Assembly: GCF_003589925.1 (NCBI RefSeq)
Contig: NZ_CP032382.1
Location: forward strand, 2,976,001 to 3,040,000
DNA length: 64,000 nucleotides
Direction of reading: 5' to 3'
Origin: Chryseolinea soli
GTDB taxonomy: Bacteria > Bacteroidota > Bacteroidia > Cytophagales > Cyclobacteriaceae
A model generated the notes under the pieces. The model did not search any database, was not told the origin of the DNA, and saw nothing but the letters and a program-made list of their open reading frames with translations. Of this stretch, positions 63,003-64,000 are shown piece after piece. Both the position numbers and the translations under genes were made by a program. Numbering within the stretch: the first letter of the stretch is position 1; every line of letters starts with the position of its first letter.

Positions 63003-64000
63003 TTATTGAGTCCGCGAATAAGAATTCCCATCGGTCACAAAACTTTCGCGCATAAACTCTTCCGCCCGTTTGTTCACGATGGGCAACTTATCCATCCACG
63101 CCACTTCCACTGCATACACGCCAAAGTCCTCGGTCACTTTTCCTTTGATCGAATAAAACCCGCGGCCCCGGAACGGAAACTTGCGCGCACTATCCGGAAA
63201 ATGTACGGTATCAAAAACTTCGCCACGTTCGTCAAAGAACGTCCCGAAAAACATCGACTGCTGTGTTTTCATCGTGCTGGCATCTTTGGTGGTCACCACG
63301 TAGCCGACAATGTGCACCTGTTTATTTTTCTTATGTTTCAGATCGCGCGCCAAAGTATCACCGCGCTCTGGCGAAGCGATGAGCAGGAACGGGTTACACA
63401 ACGGGAACCCCAACAATTCGATCTCATCAAAAGCATCTTCCAGCGAATTGCGTTGCAACACGGGCAGCGGGTAGTCTTTGGGTTCTGTGTCGAACAGTTC
63501 TACGGTGGTCTTGTTGCGCTGTTTGATATTGCCAAAATACAACATGGCTTCCCACAACAAACGCTGTTTGCTTTTTCCCGTAAAGCGAAACGACCCCAAC
63601 CGGATGAGGATGCGGATTTGCTCCAGCCCAAGGGCAATCCGGCGCAGAAAATTGTCCAGGCTTTTGTATTCACCGCCCCGTAAACGCTCTTCCGGAATTT
63701 CTTTCGCGATCTTCGACTCGAGGCTCTTCAAATGAACAAAACCGATGAAGATGGACGTATCATAAATTGTCGTCAGATATTCGCTCCGGTTCACACAAGG
63801 AGCTTCGACCTCGGCGCCGTTCATGCGCGCTTCGTGAAAATAGAATTCCGTGCGATAGAATCCGCCAAAATTATTGATCACGCCCACCATAAATTCCAAC
63901 GGATAGTGTGCCTTCAAGTAAAGACTTTGATAGCTCTCCACGGCGTAGCTGGCGGAGTGCCCCTTGGCAAACGAATAACCCGAAAAACTTTCGATCTCAA
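63003..64000 (-). CDS. dnaE: DNA polymerase III alpha subunit, C-terminal part
   Basis: The open frame continues past the window edge, so only the last 331 residues or so are visible. ESFSGYSFAKGHSASYAVESYQSLYLKAHYPLEFM matches the conserved finger-region block of bacterial replicative polymerases, and VHIVGYVVTTKDASTMKTQ begins the OB-fold near the end. Whether this is the main replicase or an error-prone paralogue (DnaE2 type) cannot be told from this part. M23 follows on the same strand. Confidence 0.85.
   Translation of the reverse strand, partial: EIESFSGYSFAKGHSASYAVESYQSLYLKAHYPLEFMVGVINNFGGFYRTEFYFHEARMNGAEVEAPCVNRSEYLTTIYDTSIFIGFVHLKSLESKIAKEIPEERLRGGEYKSLDNFLRRIALGLEQIRILIRLGSFRFTGKSKQRLLWEAMLYFGNIKQRNKTTVELFDTEPKDYPLPVLQRNSLEDAFDEIELLGFPLCNPFLLIASPERGDTLARDLKHKKNKQVHIVGYVVTTKDASTMKTQQSMFFGTFFDERGEVFDTVHFPDSARKFPFRGRGFYSIKGKVTEDFGVYAVEVAWMDKLPIVNKRAEEFMRESFVTDGNSYSRTQ

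Noticed and set aside
1..64000. tRNA, rRNA, CRISPR array, prophage or transposase
   Set aside because: No cloverleaf-like sequence, repeat-spacer pattern, capsid, integrase or transposase motif was seen on reading; a tRNA scan would be needed to be sure.

Overview
The window looks like a chromosome segment of a Bacteroidota bacterium, most likely a Cytophagales relative (my inference; no rRNA gene is present to prove it). The signs are a SusC/SusD pair, TPR-containing histidine kinases, DUF4252 proteins, VCBS/ASPIC proteins, a long PurF-like amidotransferase, GH97, several lipoproteins, a TAnnTTTG promoter box and general absence of clear Shine-Dalgarno sequences. Most of it is moderately GC-rich and densely coded, with no prophage, transposase, tRNA, rRNA or CRISPR array that I could see.

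Layout. 1-12694 (minus): PurF-like amidotransferase (cut by the edge) and a partial complex I operon, nuoH-[TPR histidine kinase]-nuoI-J-K-L-M-N, preceded by murI. 12757-17408: a zinc-ribbon membrane protein, a second TPR histidine kinase, fabI and ispE. 17409-17707: a gene-poor stretch with three copies of a hairpin repeat. 17708-20909 (minus): tgt, an LptF/LptG permease and an EamA transporter. 20973-30400: a LacI-type regulator diverging from susC-susD and a large VCBS/ASPIC lipoprotein, with two LacI-like operators between. 30500-36230: glycosyltransferase, ECF sigma factor, rsmG, a hypothetical protein, an outer-membrane-like protein and a vanadium-haloperoxidase/PAP2 lipoprotein. 36482-42353: PlsC-type acyltransferase, Gfo/Idh/MocA and SUMF1-like proteins, an RsmB-like methyltransferase, and a Tat-exported TIM-barrel isomerase.

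42503-46096 is the most accessory-looking part: a secreted TPR-CHAT protease-like protein converges on a two-gene HEPN module whose upstream gene carries a one-base frameshift, all in locally AT-richer DNA. 46276-53935 holds a TPM lipoprotein, ThuA-like protein, aldo/keto reductase, LOG-like protein, DUF2007 protein, GH97 glycosidase, 5'(3')-nucleotidase, DOPA-dioxygenase-like protein and YceI. 54133-61547 (plus): a VWA protein, then an ECF sigma/anti-sigma pair followed by three DUF4252 paralogues and an ABC transporter. The window ends with a lipoprotein, an M23 peptidase and the C-terminal third of a DNA polymerase III alpha subunit.

How the genes work together. The nuo genes encode the proton-pumping membrane arm of complex I (H, J, K, L, M, N) plus the NuoI ferredoxin subunit; nuoA-G are not here. 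SusC/SusD with the LacI regulator form a glycan or oligomer uptake unit. The sigma/anti-sigma/DUF4252 block resembles a self-contained extracytoplasmic regulon. The rest is mainly scattered housekeeping and envelope functions. No single spectacular new system is visible. The best leads are the HEPN pair, the kinase embedded in the nuo operon, and a covarying hairpin repeat family at 17446, 17538, 17659 and 36344.
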